64,000 nucleotides of DNA from Pseudomonas syringae (GCF_021606685.1 NZ_WKCB01000006.1:1-64000), one strand, 5' to 3'. Shown: positions 26,206 to 35,185, numbered from the stretch's first letter. The notes: generated by a model from the letters alone, not told the origin. Numbers and translations: made by a program.

Positions 26206-27102
26206 ATGGGCGCAGAAACAGTAATCCTCGATGGTGGCATGGGCCGCGAACTGCAACGCCGTGGTGCGCCGTTCCGGCAGCCGGAGTGGTCGGCGCTGGC
26301 CTTGAGTGAAGCCCCGCAAGCGGTGGAGGCGGTGCACGCGGCTTATATCCAGAGCGGTGCCAATGTGATCACCAGCAACAGCTACGCGGTGGTGCCTTTT
26401 CATATCGGCGAAGCGCGGTTTGCCGCCGAAGGGCAGGCCCTGGCGGCGTTGGCGGGGGAGTTGGCGCGCAGGGCGGTGGACGCCTCCGGCAAGCGCGTGC
26501 GTGTGGCGGGCTCACTGCCGCCGCTGTTTGGGTCGTATCGCCCGGACCTGTTCGAGCCGCAGCGTGTGTCTGAACTGCTGACGCCGCTGGTGCAGGGCCT
26601 GGCGCCCCACGTCGACCTGTGGCTGGCGGAAACCCAGAGTTCGATTGCCGAGGCGCAGGCCATCCACGCCGGGCTGCCGGCGGATGGCAAGCCGTTCTGG
26701 CTCTCGTTTACCCTCAAGGATGAAGACACCGATGAAACACCCCGCCTGCGCTCCGGCGAACCGGTAGCTGACGCGGCCCAAGCGGCGGCGCTGCTGGGCG
26801 TGCAGGTGCTGCTGTTCAACTGCAGCCAGCCCGAGGTGATTGGCGCGGCCATCGACACCGCGCGCCAGACCTTCGAACGCCTGGGTGTGACGATCCAGAT
26901 CGGCGCCTACGCCAACGCCTTCCCGCCACAGCCCAAGGAAGCCACGGCCAACGACGGCCTCGACCCTTTGCGCGAAGACCTCGACCCGCCCGGCTACCTG
27001 CACTGGGCGGCCGATTGGCAGGCGCGCGGGGCCAGCCATCTGGGCGGTTGCTGCGGGATCGGGCCGGAGCACATTGCGGTGCTGGCCCAGAAGCTGGCGT
27101 AG
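26206..27102 (+). CDS. Homocysteine S-methyltransferase family protein
   Basis: A 298-residue enzyme of the MmuM/Pcc1 family that transfers a methyl from S-methylmethionine or a betaine-like donor to homocysteine. The N-terminal VILDGGMGRELQRRG is characteristic. Zinc ligand cysteines are visible in NCSQPE (near residue 206) and in the C-terminal GGCCGIGPEHI. Both match the family's C...CC pattern. Starts at 26206, 26191 and GTG 26170 are possible. I prefer 26206 (AAAAGG just upstream, and the palindrome 26181-26194 would cover 26191). The divergent ABC components suggest uptake of the methyl donor. Confidence 0.87.
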   Translation: MGAETVILDGGMGRELQRRGAPFRQPEWSALALSEAPQAVEAVHAAYIQSGANVITSNSYAVVPFHIGEARFAAEGQALAALAGELARRAVDASGKRVRVAGSLPPLFGSYRPDLFEPQRVSELLTPLVQGLAPHVDLWLAETQSSIAEAQAIHAGLPADGKPFWLSFTLKDEDTDETPRLRSGEPVADAAQAAALLGVQVLLFNCSQPEVIGAAIDTARQTFERLGVTIQIGAYANAFPPQPKEATANDGLDPLREDLDPPGYLHWAADWQARGASHLGGCCGIGPEHIAVLAQKLA

Positions 27103-27120
27103 CTGAATCGACCCATACCC

Positions 27121-27138
27121 CCCTGTGGGAGCGGGTTT
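27121..27138. repeat. Solo truncated REP arm
   Basis: The sequence cctgtgggagcgggttt matches the left REPIN arm but has no partner arm. It lies between convergent genes. Confidence 0.55.
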
Positions 27139-27139
27139 C

Positions 27140-27808
27140 TTATCGGCACTCAGTCAGTGTTTTCAGTTGGCCTGAACCGGCCTGGTTCGCCTCGGACAAC
27201 CACGCCTCAAACCCCGCGCCAATCGCAGGCCATTCCCCATCCAGAATCGAATACCACGCGGTGTCGCGGTTCTGCCCCTTGACCACCATGTGCTGGCGGA
27301 ACACCCCTTCAAAACTGAAACCCAACCGCTCGGCTGCGTATTTGGAGCGGGCGTTGCCGTTGTTGCACTTCCACTCCAGGCGGCGGTAGCCCAGGTCGAA
27401 CGCGTGCTTGGCCAGCAGGTACACCGCTTCGGTGCTTTTCGGTGAGCGTTGCATCGGTGCGCCGAAGGTCACGTGGCCGATTTCGATACGGCCCTGGGCC
27501 GGCACGATGGACATCAGGCTGAGGATGCCCTGTACCTGGCCACTGGCACGGTCGATCACGCTGAAAAAATACGGATCGCTGCTCGCGGCGTGGTTGTTGA
27601 GCCAGGCATCGAATGCGGCGCGTTCGGTAAACGGGCCGTAGGGCAAATAGTCCCACAGCTTGGGGTCGGCGCCGGGGCCCTCGAGGGCTTGCCAGAGTTG
27701 ATCGGCGTGGCGGGCTGGGTCGAGTTTTTCCAGGCGGATAAAGCGCCCTTCAAGCAGTTGGACCGTGGGCGCCGGGGCGCCTTTCCAGTCGGCGAGGGAA
27801 GTGGGCAT
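27140..27808 (-). CDS. GNAT acetyltransferase, RimJ/RimL-like
   Basis: A 222-residue protein with a GNAT_3 fold. LLEGRFIRLEKLDPARHADQLW opens the domain. The central QGILSLMSIVPAQGRIEIGHVTFG and STEAVYLLAKHAFDLGYRRLEWKCNNGNARSKYAAERLGFSFEG carry the acetyl-CoA-binding and C-terminal motifs. It is the last gene of an apparent operon paiB-GNAT-GNAT, 10 nt after the second GNAT gene. AAGGAG 8 nt upstream decides ATG 27808 over the longer frame. Substrate unknown; amines or protein N-termini are typical. Confidence 0.87.
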   Translation of the reverse strand: MPTSLADWKGAPAPTVQLLEGRFIRLEKLDPARHADQLWQALEGPGADPKLWDYLPYGPFTERAAFDAWLNNHAASSDPYFFSVIDRASGQVQGILSLMSIVPAQGRIEIGHVTFGAPMQRSPKSTEAVYLLAKHAFDLGYRRLEWKCNNGNARSKYAAERLGFSFEGVFRQHMVVKGQNRDTAWYSILDGEWPAIGAGFEAWLSEANQAGSGQLKTLTECR

Positions 27809-27818
27809 GCTGCGCTCC

Positions 27819-28265
27819 TTAAAGACCTTTGCGAAATTGGATGAAACCTGGGCGTTCGGCGATGCGCTCATACAGCTGGATCGCGGTGGCGTTGGTCTCG
27901 TGGGTTAACCAGTGGACCTTGCAGCAGCCGTCAGCCTTGGCGGTGCTGTAGACGAATTCGATCAGCTTGCGGCCGACGCCCGTACCGCGTTGGGCCGGGT
28001 CCACCAGCAGGTCCTGTAAGTAGCAGGAATTTTCGATGCTCCAGTTGGAGCGGTGGTAGATGAAATTGACCATGCCCACCGCCTTGCCATCCTGCCAGGC
28101 CAGCGCCGAATGGGTCGGCTCGCTGGCGTCGATCAGGCGCTGCCAGGTGCTTTGGCTCACGGCGTCGGGCAACTCGGTGTTGTAGAACTTCAAGTACGCC
28201 TGCCACAGCGGCAACCAGGCGACGTGGTCGGCGGCGGTGACTGCGCGGATGTCGATCTGGCTCAT
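27819..28265 (-). CDS. GNAT acetyltransferase, PaiA-position
   Basis: A 148-residue GNAT enzyme with DLLVDPAQRGTGVGRKLIEFVYSTA (acetyl-CoA pyrophosphate loop, residues about 81-105) and a C-terminal HETNATAIQLYERI motif. Its ATG overlaps the PaiB stop (ATGA), indicating coupled translation. In Bacillus, a polyamine N-acetyltransferase PaiA is coded with PaiB. The same pairing here suggests, but does not prove, amine acetylation. Confidence 0.88.
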   Translation of the reverse strand: MSQIDIRAVTAADHVAWLPLWQAYLKFYNTELPDAVSQSTWQRLIDASEPTHSALAWQDGKAVGMVNFIYHRSNWSIENSCYLQDLLVDPAQRGTGVGRKLIEFVYSTAKADGCCKVHWLTHETNATAIQLYERIAERPGFIQFRKGL

Positions 28266-28900
28266 TCTGAAACTCCTTGGGGAATAAAGCGTGCAAGGGT
28301 CTGGTCGCGCACGTCAGTGCTGGCCGCCAGGCCTTCGCGCACGCCGGCAATGTCTTGAGCGCTGCGGTTCTGGCTGAGTTTGCGTTTGCCGATCAGGCGC
28401 TCGATGGGCAAGGCAAAGCCGACGATGGCCTTGAGCATGCCGTCAATGTAGTCGGCGGGGGCGTCGCTGACTTTCCACGGTTGGGTACGGCCGCCTTCGT
28501 GGCGGTCGGTGAGGGCGCTGACCAGCGTGAGCAGGCGCTCGGCGTCGGTGAACACCTGCGGCTGGCCATAGGCGTGCACTGCCAGGTAATTCCAGGTTGG
28601 CACCACTTTGCCGTGCTCGGCCTTGGCCGGGTAGAACGCCGGGCTGATGTAAGCCTCGGCCCCGGCAAAAATCACCAGCGCCTCACTGCCATTCTGCAGG
28701 TCCTGCCATTGGCGATTGGCCTTGGCCAGGTGCCCGTACAGGGTGCCGTTGGGGCCTTCATCGGGGTTGAGCAGCAACGGCAAATGGCTGGCCACCAGGC
28801 CTTGCTCGCCAAACGTCACCAACTGCGCCAAGCGCGTGTGGTGTATCAGTTGCTGCAGTTCGGGTAAATCGTCGAGAGCAAAGGCGCGGGGTGTGTACAT
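28262..28900 (-). CDS. PaiB-family FMN-binding protein
   Basis: A 212-residue protein with PaiB hallmarks: ASHLPLLLNP near residue 40, VVPTWNYLAVHAYG (about 97-110) and the C-terminal KLSQNRSAQD. The family has an FMN-binding split-barrel and was first described as a negative regulator of sporulation/degradative enzymes; biochemical activity is uncertain. It is first in an operon with two GNAT genes and divergent, 90 nt, from the MocR-type regulator. That regulator is the likely control gene. Confidence 0.88.
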   Translation of the reverse strand: MYTPRAFALDDLPELQQLIHHTRLAQLVTFGEQGLVASHLPLLLNPDEGPNGTLYGHLAKANRQWQDLQNGSEALVIFAGAEAYISPAFYPAKAEHGKVVPTWNYLAVHAYGQPQVFTDAERLLTLVSALTDRHEGGRTQPWKVSDAPADYIDGMLKAIVGFALPIERLIGKRKLSQNRSAQDIAGVREGLAASTDVRDQTLARFIPQGVSE

Positions 28901-28990
28901 AAAGATTTTCCTTGGCGAATACCTTCATCCTAGGCAGGCTAATGGTTCGTTGTAAGAGCCATCTACAGCCAATTTCATGGGTCCAATCCG

Positions 28991-30538
28991 ATGCCGCCGA
29001 TCGAGCCACCGCTGTCGTTCAACCCTGCCGGTATCGAGCTGGACCGCCGCTACGGCCTGACGCGCCAGCTGTACCAGGCCTTGCGCCAGCGTGTGCTGGA
29101 TGGGCGGCTGGTCAGTGGCACGCGGCTACCGGCCAGCCGCGACTTGGCAGCGGCGTTGTCGATCTCCCGTAACAGCGTGGTGCGCGCCTATGACCAGCTG
29201 TATGCCGAGGGGTTTATCGAAGGGCGGGTGGGGGATGGCACCTACGTGGCGCAATTACCGCAAACGCCTGAGGCGGCAAAAAAACTATCCACAAAAGTAT
29301 CCACAGGGTTTTCAACAGGCTTATCCCCAGGGTTATCCACAAATTGGTTGGATTCGCCGGTCATTTCCTCCAGTCAAGTTATCCACAGCGCAGCCTTGGG
29401 GCGAGTGGAAAACAACCACTTGCCGCTGCCGCCGACGGGGCCTCCCCGCGCTTTTCGGGTAGGAGTGCCGGCGTTCGATCTGTTCCCTTTCGACGTGTGG
29501 GCCAAGCTGAATGCGGCTTTCTGGCGCAAGCCGGACCTGCAGCAACTGTGCTATGGCGACCCGGCGGGTGATGAGCGCTTGCGTGGCCTGATCGCTGCGT
29601 ACCTGCGCAGCTCGCGTGGCCTGCAATGCACCGCTGAGCAAATAGTGATCACCAGTGGCGCGCAACAGGCAATCAGCCTTTGTGCACAGTTGCTGGTGAC
29701 GCCCGGCGACGGCGTGGCGATTGAAAATCCGGGGTATCGCGCCGCAGGCCACGCTTTCGCGGTTGCCGGGGGGCGCCTGCACGGCGTGGCGGTGGACAGC
29801 GAAGGCATCGATTGCGCGGCGCTCAATGCCATCGAGCAATGCCGCCTGGCCTATGTCACGCCTTCTCACCAATACCCCATGGGCGTGGTCATGAGCCTGG
29901 CGCGACGCCTGGAGTTGTTGGCCTGGGCCGAGCGCACCGGTGGCTGGATCATCGAGGACGACTACGACGGTGAATACCGTTACAGCGGCGCCCCCCTGGC
30001 GCCGCTGGCAGCCCTGGACCGCAGCGGGCGAGTGCTCTACGTCGGCACGTTTGGCAAGGTGGCGTTCCCGGCCTTGCGCCTGGGCTATCTGGTGCTGCCC
30101 GCAGGGCTGGTGCAGGCCTTCGCGCGGCGCCGGGCGGTGGACGTGCGCCATTCCGAGGTCAGTACCCAGGCGGTGATGGCCGAGTTCATGGCCGCCGGGC
30201 ATTTTCAGCGGCATGTTAGGCGCATGCGGCGCGCCGCCTTGAGCCGGCGTAATGCCTTGCTGGCCGAATGGCCACAGGGTGTCGAGGGGGTGGGCAGTGT
30301 GCCCGCCGTCGCGGCGGGGCTGCACCTGACGATCCCGGCGCAAGGGGTGGCGCGCGAGCAGGCATTGATCGCCAAAGCCGCGAGCGTTGGGGTGGAAATC
30401 AACGGGTTGAGTCACTATTGGCTGCCTGACTCCTGCGCCCCGGTGGACCAGCGTGCAGGCCTGGTGCTCGGCTTTGCCGCCGTGCCCGAGGCGCAGATCA
30501 GCCAGGCCCTGGCGCGGTTGCGTCAGGCCTGGCAATAA
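28991..30538 (+). CDS. MocR/PdxR-type GntR regulator with aminotransferase domain
   Basis: A 515-residue regulator. The GntR winged HTH spans about 12-80 (YQALRQRVLDGRLVSGTRLPASRDLAAALSISRNSVVRAYDQLY). A linker follows at about 90-150. The fold-type I aminotransferase domain, about 155-510, has VITSGAQQAISLCAQLL, IIEDDYDGEYR and the PLP lysine in GTFGKVAFPALRLGYL. In MocR proteins the PLP site senses an amino compound or vitamin B6. The linker residues 98-118 read as four-residue LSTG-like repeats (KLSTKVSTGFSTGLSPGLST), coded by 12-bp DnaA-box-like repeats (see findings). It is divergent from the PaiB operon. No clear Shine-Dalgarno before ATG 28991. Confidence 0.9.
   Translation: MPPIEPPLSFNPAGIELDRRYGLTRQLYQALRQRVLDGRLVSGTRLPASRDLAAALSISRNSVVRAYDQLYAEGFIEGRVGDGTYVAQLPQTPEAAKKLSTKVSTGFSTGLSPGLSTNWLDSPVISSSQVIHSAALGRVENNHLPLPPTGPPRAFRVGVPAFDLFPFDVWAKLNAAFWRKPDLQQLCYGDPAGDERLRGLIAAYLRSSRGLQCTAEQIVITSGAQQAISLCAQLLVTPGDGVAIENPGYRAAGHAFAVAGGRLHGVAVDSEGIDCAALNAIEQCRLAYVTPSHQYPMGVVMSLARRLELLAWAERTGGWIIEDDYDGEYRYSGAPLAPLAALDRSGRVLYVGTFGKVAFPALRLGYLVLPAGLVQAFARRRAVDVRHSEVSTQAVMAEFMAAGHFQRHVRRMRRAALSRRNALLAEWPQGVEGVGSVPAVAAGLHLTIPAQGVAREQALIAKAASVGVEINGLSHYWLPDSCAPVDQRAGLVLGFAAVPEAQISQALARLRQAWQ
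29285..29387 (+). repeat. 12-bp tandem repeats matching the DnaA box, inside the MocR-type gene
   Basis: Nine-base sites start at 29285, 29297, 29309, 29321 and 29333, exactly every 12 bp: ctatccaca, gtatccaca, ttttcaaca, ttatcccca, ttatccaca. Another perfect ttatccaca is at 29379-29387. The consensus of the unit is ttatccacaggg, i.e. the DnaA box TTATCCACA plus three bases, and it keeps the reading frame. Confidence 0.85.
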
Positions 30539-30544
30539 CCGGCC

Positions 30545-33500
30545 TCAGGTGGCCAGCGCGGGCGCCTTGCTCAAAAACAGCGTGCGGGCTAGGTGCGGGC
30601 CGATTTTGGCGCGATAGATGGCTCGGCGTAGCTGTTCCGACATCCCTTCATACTCTTCGAAAGCGCCCCCCAGCCGACGTTGCTCCTGCGTTTTCAAATG
30701 GGCGGTGGTATAGGCCTCGTTGGGCGCATTCAGGCTTGAGTAGTGAAAATGCGCATACCACAGCGCTCGCCTGGTTTTCTGGTCGCGCACCTCGTATTCC
30801 TGCATGAAGTCTTTCTTGGGGCCTTTGAGCCGGCGGCGAGTACCTACTGCATGAATGCTCACTTCACCCTCGGCGAATAGCAGTTCCAAATGGGCTGCCT
30901 TGGGCAGACGGTTCTTGAACATGTCGAGCCTGACGCGCCGGCCTGTGCGGTAGAGCTTTTTCACGGCCTCGCCAAGTTGCCGGATCAGCGCCTGGGCGTT
31001 GGTATCGTCGGTTTCGTTCGTGGCGTTGGCGGCCCGTTCGACGACTTGTCTGGCCTGCTCCAGGGTGCGCGCCTGCCGCTCGAATTTTTCTTCGATCTCC
31101 ACCGGCAGCCGGTGAAGCTGGTCGGCTTGTGCGGTGGTGCGCTCGATAAAACCCGTGACATCGTCCAGCAATGCCTGGGCGTTTACGATGCTCTTGGCCA
31201 GGCTCACGGTGGGTTGGCGACCCGCGGATGGGGACGGGCGAGTGTGTTCTACCCAGTCGCCTGAGGCTTTTTTGTGAAAAGTGGCAATGATCTCGTGGGT
31301 AAGGGGTGCCCTGACGTCCACCAGGCTTGGGTCATCCGTACGAGGTTCACCGACCACCACACCCTTGAAGCGCGTTCGGATGACCTTTTTCTGGAATGAG
31401 GTGGATGCGCTCGTTGCCGCTGCTTCGGCCTTGGCATCGAGGGCCTTGCGTTCCCGTAGCGCGTTGTTCAGCGAGCGCATGGCCCGTTGGGCGTATTCGT
31501 CGATCTGCTTGCGCAACTCCTCCACCGAATCCCTGACGATCAGCTCGGGGTATTCGCCGGGCAGGTCCAGCAGGTTCTGGTTGACCACGGTAAATTGATC
31601 GGCGACTTCGTCCAGCGTCTCGATGTAGGCGTCCAGGTCGGGCGCCGACCGCCTTTCCACCAGCTCCCGGCAACTCTGGACGCTGAGTTGGGCCGCCTGA
31701 ACAATGTCGTTGACCCTTTGGCGGGCCTCGGTCATGTCCGCCGTGCTGTTTTCCTGAAGACACAGGGTGCGAGCCAGGGAAATACGCAGGCCTTTCAATT
31801 CGTCCACGTCAAACGAGGGCAGGTCTTTGCGGATTTCGAGTTCCAGTTCCGCACCCTCGGCGCCGAGGTCCTTGAGGAGTTTGAAGCGCGAATGAAGGTA
31901 TTCCAGCTGGGTGATCAAGTTCTGGGCGCAGTCGGCCATGCGCCGACGGGCAAAGACCTCTTGCGGGTCACTGTCCATATGCTGTCCGGCGGCGGCAAGG
32001 TCTTTTTGGAAGACCGTCACTTGTTCGTCGATACCGGCTTTTGTAACGAGTAACTGATTCTTCAGATAGCCGAGCAAGCGGGACGAATACTCCGGCACGA
32101 CGTCGATCAGGTTCAAGGAATTGAGTTGGGCGATCACCGTGTCGTAGTCCCCCCGTCGTTTTTCCAGCGTGGCGAGAAATGTTGTGAGGGCGCTGGCGGA
32201 AGTGCTTGGCGGTGCCGCCCGGCTGACCGAACGGGCGGCCGTCAAGGCGGCACTGTGCTGTGCTTCCTGGCGGTCGAAGGCCTCCAGTTGTTCACGCAGG
32301 CCGGTAATCGTGGCGGGCCTGAGCCGCTGGCCTCTCTTCATCCGGCTACGAAACCCGGCGCCGCGCAGGCGCAGGCGTGTGTCGATAAACCATTGGCCCG
32401 CGCGGTTGTTGACCAGGACCGGGCCCTGGCGCTCCGGCTGTTTGGCGTCGACGATCATCACGGTATCGTTTTCGTCCACTTGCACCTTGAACCAGCGTTC
32501 GCCCACGGGGGCATACCATTGGTCGTCGAGCGGGTAGAGGTGCTGATGCGAGCCAGGCTGGGTATGCTGCGCGCCCAGCGCTTCAGGGCGGGTCACGCTG
32601 AAGCTGTCGAGGGTCTTTTTCAGGCTCGAGGGGCTGCGGGTCAGGGCACCCAGGGTGTGCAGCGAAGGCTCGTGGCCGGCGGGCAGTTCGGGTGTCTGGA
32701 TCCCGGGTAGTTGAAGGGTGGGCAGTTCGCTTGGCTGCTGGGTCGAGGGGGGCGTTTCCTGGCGGCTCTCCACGACTTTTTCCGCATGTGCAGCCGGCGA
32801 TTGGCGGCTGGCCAGGTGCAGCGCCAGGGCCATACCCAGGTTGAGAAATATATCGGTCAACGCTGACCATTTGGCCTCGCTGTCGCCACCTTCGCTGGCG
32901 TCGATGGCTTCCTGCACGTCAGTGATCAGTTGGCCGATCCAGGCCGCAGTGCCGACGGTTTTGCCCAAAAAGGGCAAGGCAGCATTGAAGATCATCCAGC
33001 CGGCCCGTTTGAAACTTTCCCAGCGCGCTTCGGCGTTCGACACTGACTGCTTGTCGGCCAGGTCCACCAGCGCTTTCGCGTTGGCGATGAACAGTGACGC
33101 CAGATCGTCTTCGTGAAGGGTCTGGTTGCCGAGAATGACCGGCCCCGTCATGGTCAACGCCAGCCATGGCTCTACCAGTAGCGTGGAGAGCGTGCTGGGT
33201 GAGGCCAGCAGGGTGCTGGGAAAGACAAATTGTGCGTAGTCGGACCGCACGGTGTCGGGCAGCCAGGCCAGCACTGACTCGCGCAGTTCGGTGTTTTGTT
33301 TGATGGCGTAAATCAGGTTGTGTGGCGAGGCGAACTGCATCAACTGCGCAGATGATTGGGGGCGATACAGCAGGCACGGGCCGTCGGCCTGGTTCTGCGG
33401 GCCGATGACGAACATATTGGCAACCTGGTCGGCGGCCTGACTTGTACGACGGGTAGGGATAAACGCCAGGGGTCGAATGACCACGGTGTAGCCGTCCACG

Positions 33501-35185
33501 CGGCGCTGGTTGGGGTCGCGTGCCATGGCCGCACAGACATAGCGGTAGCCTTGTTCATCAACGCCAAACTGCTGGCGAATCTTGTATTGCAGCCCCAGCA
33601 ACGGCAACTGCAGGCGTAACTGATCGGTATAGAGGGTTTGCCTGAGCTGCGATTGCGCTGGATCGTCGAGCAGGGTGGTTTTAACCAGCTTGGGGTACTG
33701 CTCGCCGATATTCGCTTGAGTGATCAGGTCTTGCAGGTACGTCACGCTCATCCAGGTCGGCAGGCTGCGGCCATCTTTGTACTGTGCAACCTTGTTGCCC
33801 AGTGGCAAAGCGATCAGGTTTTGCAAGGCCAGTTCTTCGAGACTGAAGGTGACGGTGCTGGTCAGGCCTGGGGCGGTGAATAGCCCCCAGACGACCTGGC
33901 TGGTCACGGTGATTTGTACGTATTTAAGCTTGAGCATCAGTTGCTGGCTGAGCTGAGTGCCCGTCGCTACCAGGCCCAGGTCGGTTTTCTGGGTGGCCGT
34001 CAAGGCCTTGGCCATGGCGTCTGCGAGGGCCTGAAGGGCGTAATCGCCAATCAGCGGAATATCATCCTGATAGGTTTTATTGCCGGTGCGGCTATTGAGG
34101 GTCGCGATGTCGAACAGGTGGCGGCTATAGCGGGACAGCTCGGTAGAGCTGGCGCCTTTCAACCAGTCGGGTATGGCGTCGCTGACTTTTTCCAGTTTTT
34201 CCCTGTCGTCCGACGACAACTGCCCGAACTCCAGTTGCCCGCGCTCGGGGATATCGTCTTGGGTCGGCTGGGGCGAACGGGCCAGGTTGATTCTGCCAAT
34301 GGCATCGAGTTGCAGGCCGATAAGGGCGCAGGCCTGATACTCGAAAAAATCCCCCTGGGGCTCATAGAGCCGCCACTGCAGCGCCTTGTCATTGGGGTTG
34401 ACGGTTTGCAGGGCCAGCGACTTGCCCAGGTCGTCCAGGCTATCGAACTGTTGATACCCGCCGGCAATCGAGTACGTGAGGATCATCGTGTGCTGGTCGT
34501 GGGTGCCGACCAGCACGGCGAGTGCGGCAAGGTTGAGGTGCTCGGTGCGTGTGCCTTTGTCGATATCGATGTCGATCAGGTAGGCATGGGTGCGGTAGGT
34601 GTCATTGGGCAGGCGTACGGCGTAGTCCGGGTACAGGAACACATTCTTCGCCATGGCGCGTTCATCCTCGCCCCAGCCTACCGACTCCTTGATATCCCAG
34701 ACGGCGCGCAAGGCATTGGCGAAGGCCTGCCAGCGGGTGCCGCGGGGTCCATTGGTCTGGTTCCAGAATTCCAGTTGCTGTTCCTGATACGCGACGAACA
34801 GCAGCGGGGCAGACTCATTGATCAGGCGGGCGATGGCGTCGATGCGCACGGGTAGGTGGATGTCCGTGCCGACGCTGGCGCGGTCGGTCAGGTAGTGCTT
34901 GCCGTCGATGTAGACCACGGGTTCTTTGGAAACGGCGCGCCGGGCGAGTGCGCCGGCGAGCGATTCGTGATGAGGCACGCCGGGCACCACAAGGTCGTCG
35001 ATGATCAGCCAGTGTGGCGAGACGACAATGGCCAGGTCGGGGTCGATGTCCAGTTCGGGGTACAGCTCCTTCAGCGCCGGGCGCAAAACGTTCGCGGCGA
35101 CCTCGCGAAGGGAGGGCCCGGTGGTCAGCTGGGTGAGCAGGGCGTTGCCATTGAGGGCTTCCTGCTCGGTGGAGGGGTGAGGCAT
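30545..35185 (-). CDS. Very large toxin-like protein, DUF6543-type
   Basis: A 1546-residue protein without signal peptide. The N-terminal ~700 residues resemble the 'dermonecrotic toxin' region (DUF6543) common in Pseudomonas giant proteins, with opening TGPSLREVAANVLRPALKELYPELDIDPDL. Residues about 725-820 contain two hydrophobic stretches (WMIFNAALPFLGKTVGTAAW; LNLGMALALHLA), the usual membrane-active centre in this group. About 1010-1400 is helical/coiled-coil rich, and the last ~130 residues form a separate basic-aromatic domain (LWYAHFHYSSLNAPNEAY). There are no leucine-rich repeats or NEL ligase end, which many relatives have. AAGGA upstream decides ATG 35185. Secretion system, target and immunity partner are not evident. 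The gene stands alone between unrelated loci, which suggests an accessory insertion. Confidence 0.7.
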   Translation of the reverse strand: MPHPSTEQEALNGNALLTQLTTGPSLREVAANVLRPALKELYPELDIDPDLAIVVSPHWLIIDDLVVPGVPHHESLAGALARRAVSKEPVVYIDGKHYLTDRASVGTDIHLPVRIDAIARLINESAPLLFVAYQEQQLEFWNQTNGPRGTRWQAFANALRAVWDIKESVGWGEDERAMAKNVFLYPDYAVRLPNDTYRTHAYLIDIDIDKGTRTEHLNLAALAVLVGTHDQHTMILTYSIAGGYQQFDSLDDLGKSLALQTVNPNDKALQWRLYEPQGDFFEYQACALIGLQLDAIGRINLARSPQPTQDDIPERGQLEFGQLSSDDREKLEKVSDAIPDWLKGASSTELSRYSRHLFDIATLNSRTGNKTYQDDIPLIGDYALQALADAMAKALTATQKTDLGLVATGTQLSQQLMLKLKYVQITVTSQVVWGLFTAPGLTSTVTFSLEELALQNLIALPLGNKVAQYKDGRSLPTWMSVTYLQDLITQANIGEQYPKLVKTTLLDDPAQSQLRQTLYTDQLRLQLPLLGLQYKIRQQFGVDEQGYRYVCAAMARDPNQRRVDGYTVVIRPLAFIPTRRTSQAADQVANMFVIGPQNQADGPCLLYRPQSSAQLMQFASPHNLIYAIKQNTELRESVLAWLPDTVRSDYAQFVFPSTLLASPSTLSTLLVEPWLALTMTGPVILGNQTLHEDDLASLFIANAKALVDLADKQSVSNAEARWESFKRAGWMIFNAALPFLGKTVGTAAWIGQLITDVQEAIDASEGGDSEAKWSALTDIFLNLGMALALHLASRQSPAAHAEKVVESRQETPPSTQQPSELPTLQLPGIQTPELPAGHEPSLHTLGALTRSPSSLKKTLDSFSVTRPEALGAQHTQPGSHQHLYPLDDQWYAPVGERWFKVQVDENDTVMIVDAKQPERQGPVLVNNRAGQWFIDTRLRLRGAGFRSRMKRGQRLRPATITGLREQLEAFDRQEAQHSAALTAARSVSRAAPPSTSASALTTFLATLEKRRGDYDTVIAQLNSLNLIDVVPEYSSRLLGYLKNQLLVTKAGIDEQVTVFQKDLAAAGQHMDSDPQEVFARRRMADCAQNLITQLEYLHSRFKLLKDLGAEGAELELEIRKDLPSFDVDELKGLRISLARTLCLQENSTADMTEARQRVNDIVQAAQLSVQSCRELVERRSAPDLDAYIETLDEVADQFTVVNQNLLDLPGEYPELIVRDSVEELRKQIDEYAQRAMRSLNNALRERKALDAKAEAAATSASTSFQKKVIRTRFKGVVVGEPRTDDPSLVDVRAPLTHEIIATFHKKASGDWVEHTRPSPSAGRQPTVSLAKSIVNAQALLDDVTGFIERTTAQADQLHRLPVEIEEKFERQARTLEQARQVVERAANATNETDDTNAQALIRQLGEAVKKLYRTGRRVRLDMFKNRLPKAAHLELLFAEGEVSIHAVGTRRRLKGPKKDFMQEYEVRDQKTRRALWYAHFHYSSLNAPNEAYTTAHLKTQEQRRLGGAFEEYEGMSEQLRRAIYRAKIGPHLARTLFLSKAPALAT

